This document shows positions 14,321 through 15,679 of a stretch of DNA of 15,679 bases, in pieces (the stretch's first letter is position 1; every line of letters begins with the position of its first letter). The notes beneath the pieces were generated by a model that was not told the DNA's origin, searched no databases, and saw nothing but the letters and a program-made list of their open reading frames with translations. The position numbers and the translations under genes were made by a program. The stretch is taken from positions 1-15,679 of the forward strand of contig WTHE01000165.1 in assembly GCA_011523315.1 (NCBI GenBank), in the 5' to 3' direction. Origin of the DNA: Candidatus Binatota bacterium (lineage in GTDB: Bacteria; Desulfobacterota; Binatia; Bin18).

Positions 14321-15103
14321 CTACACCACCGCCGAGACGCCGCCGTCGATGTTGATCGCCGTGCCGGTGATGAAAGCGGCCTGATCCGAGACCAGGAAGG
14401 CGACCAGCGCGCCCACCTCTTCCGGCTGACCGAGGCGCTTGAGCGGCACGTTCTGGGCCATTTTGTCCTTGAACTCGTCGAGCGTACCCGTGGACCCCAT
14501 CCGCTGCCAATAGCGCTCAGTCTGGGCGCTGACGATATTGGTCAGACACACCGTGTTGACCAGGATATTCTCCCCGGCATAGTCCAGCGACAGGGCTTTG
14601 GTCAGGGCAATCCCGGCCGCCCGGCTGACCGAGGTCGGCAAAGACCGCGCACCCGGCGCCTTGCCGCCCGGGTGGGTGACGTTGATGATCCGCCCGCCGC
14701 CGACCTTGCGCAGATGCGGCAGCACGGCGCGGGTACAGCGCACCGCAGCGGTGAACTTCAGGTCGATGTCCTCGGTCCACTCGTCCTCGCTGATATCCTC
14801 AAACTTCTTGGCCGCCGAGCGACCGGCGTTGTTGACCAGAATATCGACCCGCCCGTAATGCGCGGCCGCCTGGGCCACGAACGCGTCAATGTCTTCACCC
14901 TTGGTGACATCGGCCGGGATGGCCAAGACTTCGCCGCCGGTCTGCGTCCGCACGTCGGCCGCGGCCTGTTCGAGCACGTCCGGCCGCCGGGCACAGATGG
15001 CGACCTTGGCGCCTTCCCGGGTGAGACACACGGCGATTCCCTTGCCAATCCCTTCGCTGCCACCGGTAATAAGCGCGACCTTGCCTTGTAATCCGAGTTC
15101 CAT
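14321..15103 (-). CDS. Short-chain dehydrogenase/reductase family protein lacking the usual Tyr-x-x-x-Lys
   Basis: A 260-residue SDR-fold protein. ATG 15103 is chosen over the longer frame (to 15184) because of a GAGGAGGA ribosome-binding site just upstream and the start MELGLQGKVALITGG. The NAD(P)-binding TGGSEGIGKG motif (residues 14-23) and NNAG are intact, and the C-terminus (FITGTAINIDGGVSAVV) is standard. At the active site, where YSASK is expected, the sequence reads TSVSR (in SLPTSVSRAAGIALTKAL), and the catalytic Ser region reads INVTHPGG. Tyr and Lys are thus replaced by Thr and Arg. Classical carbonyl reduction is doubtful; a variant subfamily with altered chemistry or a binding role is likely. 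It begins 31 bases after the CoA-transferase gene and is probably co-transcribed with it. Confidence 0.88.
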   Translation of the reverse strand: MELGLQGKVALITGGSEGIGKGIAVCLTREGAKVAICARRPDVLEQAAADVRTQTGGEVLAIPADVTKGEDIDAFVAQAAAHYGRVDILVNNAGRSAAKKFEDISEDEWTEDIDLKFTAAVRCTRAVLPHLRKVGGGRIINVTHPGGKAPGARSLPTSVSRAAGIALTKALSLDYAGENILVNTVCLTNIVSAQTERYWQRMGSTGTLDEFKDKMAQNVPLKRLGQPEEVGALVAFLVSDQAAFITGTAINIDGGVSAVV

Positions 15104-15134
15104 AGCGTTTTCCTCCTCACAAAATTTTGGGGTA

Positions 15135-15679
15135 CTAGGCCCCATCGGTCTCTTGTTCTGCCTGGACGACCACGCCGGCCGCACGCAGACGCTCGACCTC
15201 GGCCGGGCTGTAGCCCAGGCCGGCCAGCACGGCCTCGGTATGCTGGCCGAGCAGCGGCGCGGGCGCGCCGGGGTGACCCGGCGTGCGGCTCAGCTTGACC
15301 GGGATGCCCAGCGTCCGAATCGACCCGGCCCGAGGATGCTGCTGGCTGATAATCATCCCGTTGTGCACAACCTGGGGGTCGCTGAACACCTCGGCATAGG
15401 TCTGGACCGGTGCGGCCAGGACATCGTACTCGGCAAAGCGGGCCAGCCAGTCGGCCGCCGACTTGTCCCGAAAGCGTTCCTCAAGCAGGGCGTGGAGGGC
15501 GTCGGCGTGCAGGCTGCGGGATTCGCGCGAGGCAAAGCGCGGGTCGGCACAGATGTCGCGCAGCTCGGGGATTTTGCCCAGCCGCTGCCACCAGGCTTGC
15601 GAGGCCGCCACCAGGGCGAAAGCGCCGCCCTGAGCCTCAAAAATCCGGTACGGGGCTGGGGCAATACCGTGTCCGGCCC
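15135..15679 (-). CDS. CaiB/BaiF family (family III) CoA-transferase, C-terminal part
   Basis: The C-terminal portion of a family III CoA-transferase that runs off the right edge; the frame stays open to 15679, so the N-terminus with the catalytic Asp is not visible. Recognisable pieces are APAPYRIFEAQGGAFALVAAS near the window edge, then WWQRLGKIPELRDICADPRFASRESR, EERFRDKSAADWLARFAEYDVLAAPV, DPQVVHNGMI and the C-terminal PLLGQHTEAVLAGLGYSPAEVERLRAAGVV. These match the usual order of the family's last 180 or so residues. The enzyme moves CoA between organic acids and fits an acyl-CoA catabolic setting with the SDR protein downstream. The acid is unknown. Confidence 0.9.
   Translation of the reverse strand, partial: AGHGIAPAPYRIFEAQGGAFALVAASQAWWQRLGKIPELRDICADPRFASRESRSLHADALHALLEERFRDKSAADWLARFAEYDVLAAPVQTYAEVFSDPQVVHNGMIISQQHPRAGSIRTLGIPVKLSRTPGHPGAPAPLLGQHTEAVLAGLGYSPAEVERLRAAGVVVQAEQETDGA

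Noticed and set aside
1..15679. CRISPR array, tRNA, rRNA or insertion sequence
   Set aside because: No regularly spaced repeats, no tRNA-like cloverleaf noticed, no transposase motifs and no terminal inverted repeats were found by eye.

Overview
The window is high-GC bacterial DNA, probably from a Gram-negative, free-living or symbiotic lineage rich in acyl-CoA and luciferase-like (LLM) enzymes. The Deltaproteobacteria/Desulfobacterota, Binatota and Tectomicrobia types come to mind. This placement is inference from gene style (enoyl-CoA hydratase, two LLM oxidoreductases, CaiB/BaiF CoA-transferase, short-chain dehydrogenase, Uma2 protein, sigma-54 activator). No rRNA or marker gene is present to fix it.

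Left flank (1-3789, + strand): a tightly spaced run of five genes. In order they are an enoyl-CoA hydratase/isomerase cut by the window edge, a small membrane methyltransferase of the isoprenylcysteine/phospholipid type, two different LLM oxidoreductases, and a Uma2-family PD-(D/E)XK protein. It meets the leftward genes head-on at 3790-3862, where a small hairpin lies.

Centre (3863-14238, all - strand): a defence island. Read in its own direction it begins with a sigma-54 (RpoN) activator whose N-terminal Rossmann-like domain resembles CARF nucleotide-sensing domains and whose C-terminus is a Fis-type HTH. Directly after its stop codon is a near-perfect -24/-12 sigma-54 promoter (TGGCATG-N4-TTGCA, 12711-12726), 34 bases ahead of the hsdR start codon. 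An apparent operon follows: hsdR (EcoAI-like size), hsdM, an unlisted 29-codon ORF coupled by ATGA overlaps to both hsdM and hsdS, hsdS, an OLD/DUF3696-type ABC ATPase, and a protein with a phospholipase-D-like LHNRY motif. The last two genes are 2 bases apart and look like an ATPase-effector pair carried inside the restriction operon. After a 121-base gap comes a ribbon-helix-helix antitoxin/PIN toxin pair.

Right flank (14321-15679, - strand): a short-chain dehydrogenase-like protein in which the catalytic Tyr and Lys are replaced, preceded by the C-terminal part of a CaiB/BaiF family CoA-transferase that runs off the window.

Working model (inference): a nucleotide-type alarm signal bound by the CARF-like domain licenses the regulator to open the sigma-54 promoter, switching on restriction together with the ATPase/PLD-like module. 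The Type I enzyme, RHH/PIN pair and Uma2 belong to known families. What appears unusual is the signal-gated sigma-54 control of hsdR, the hidden small ORF between hsdM and hsdS, and the ATPase/PLD-like pair in the same operon.
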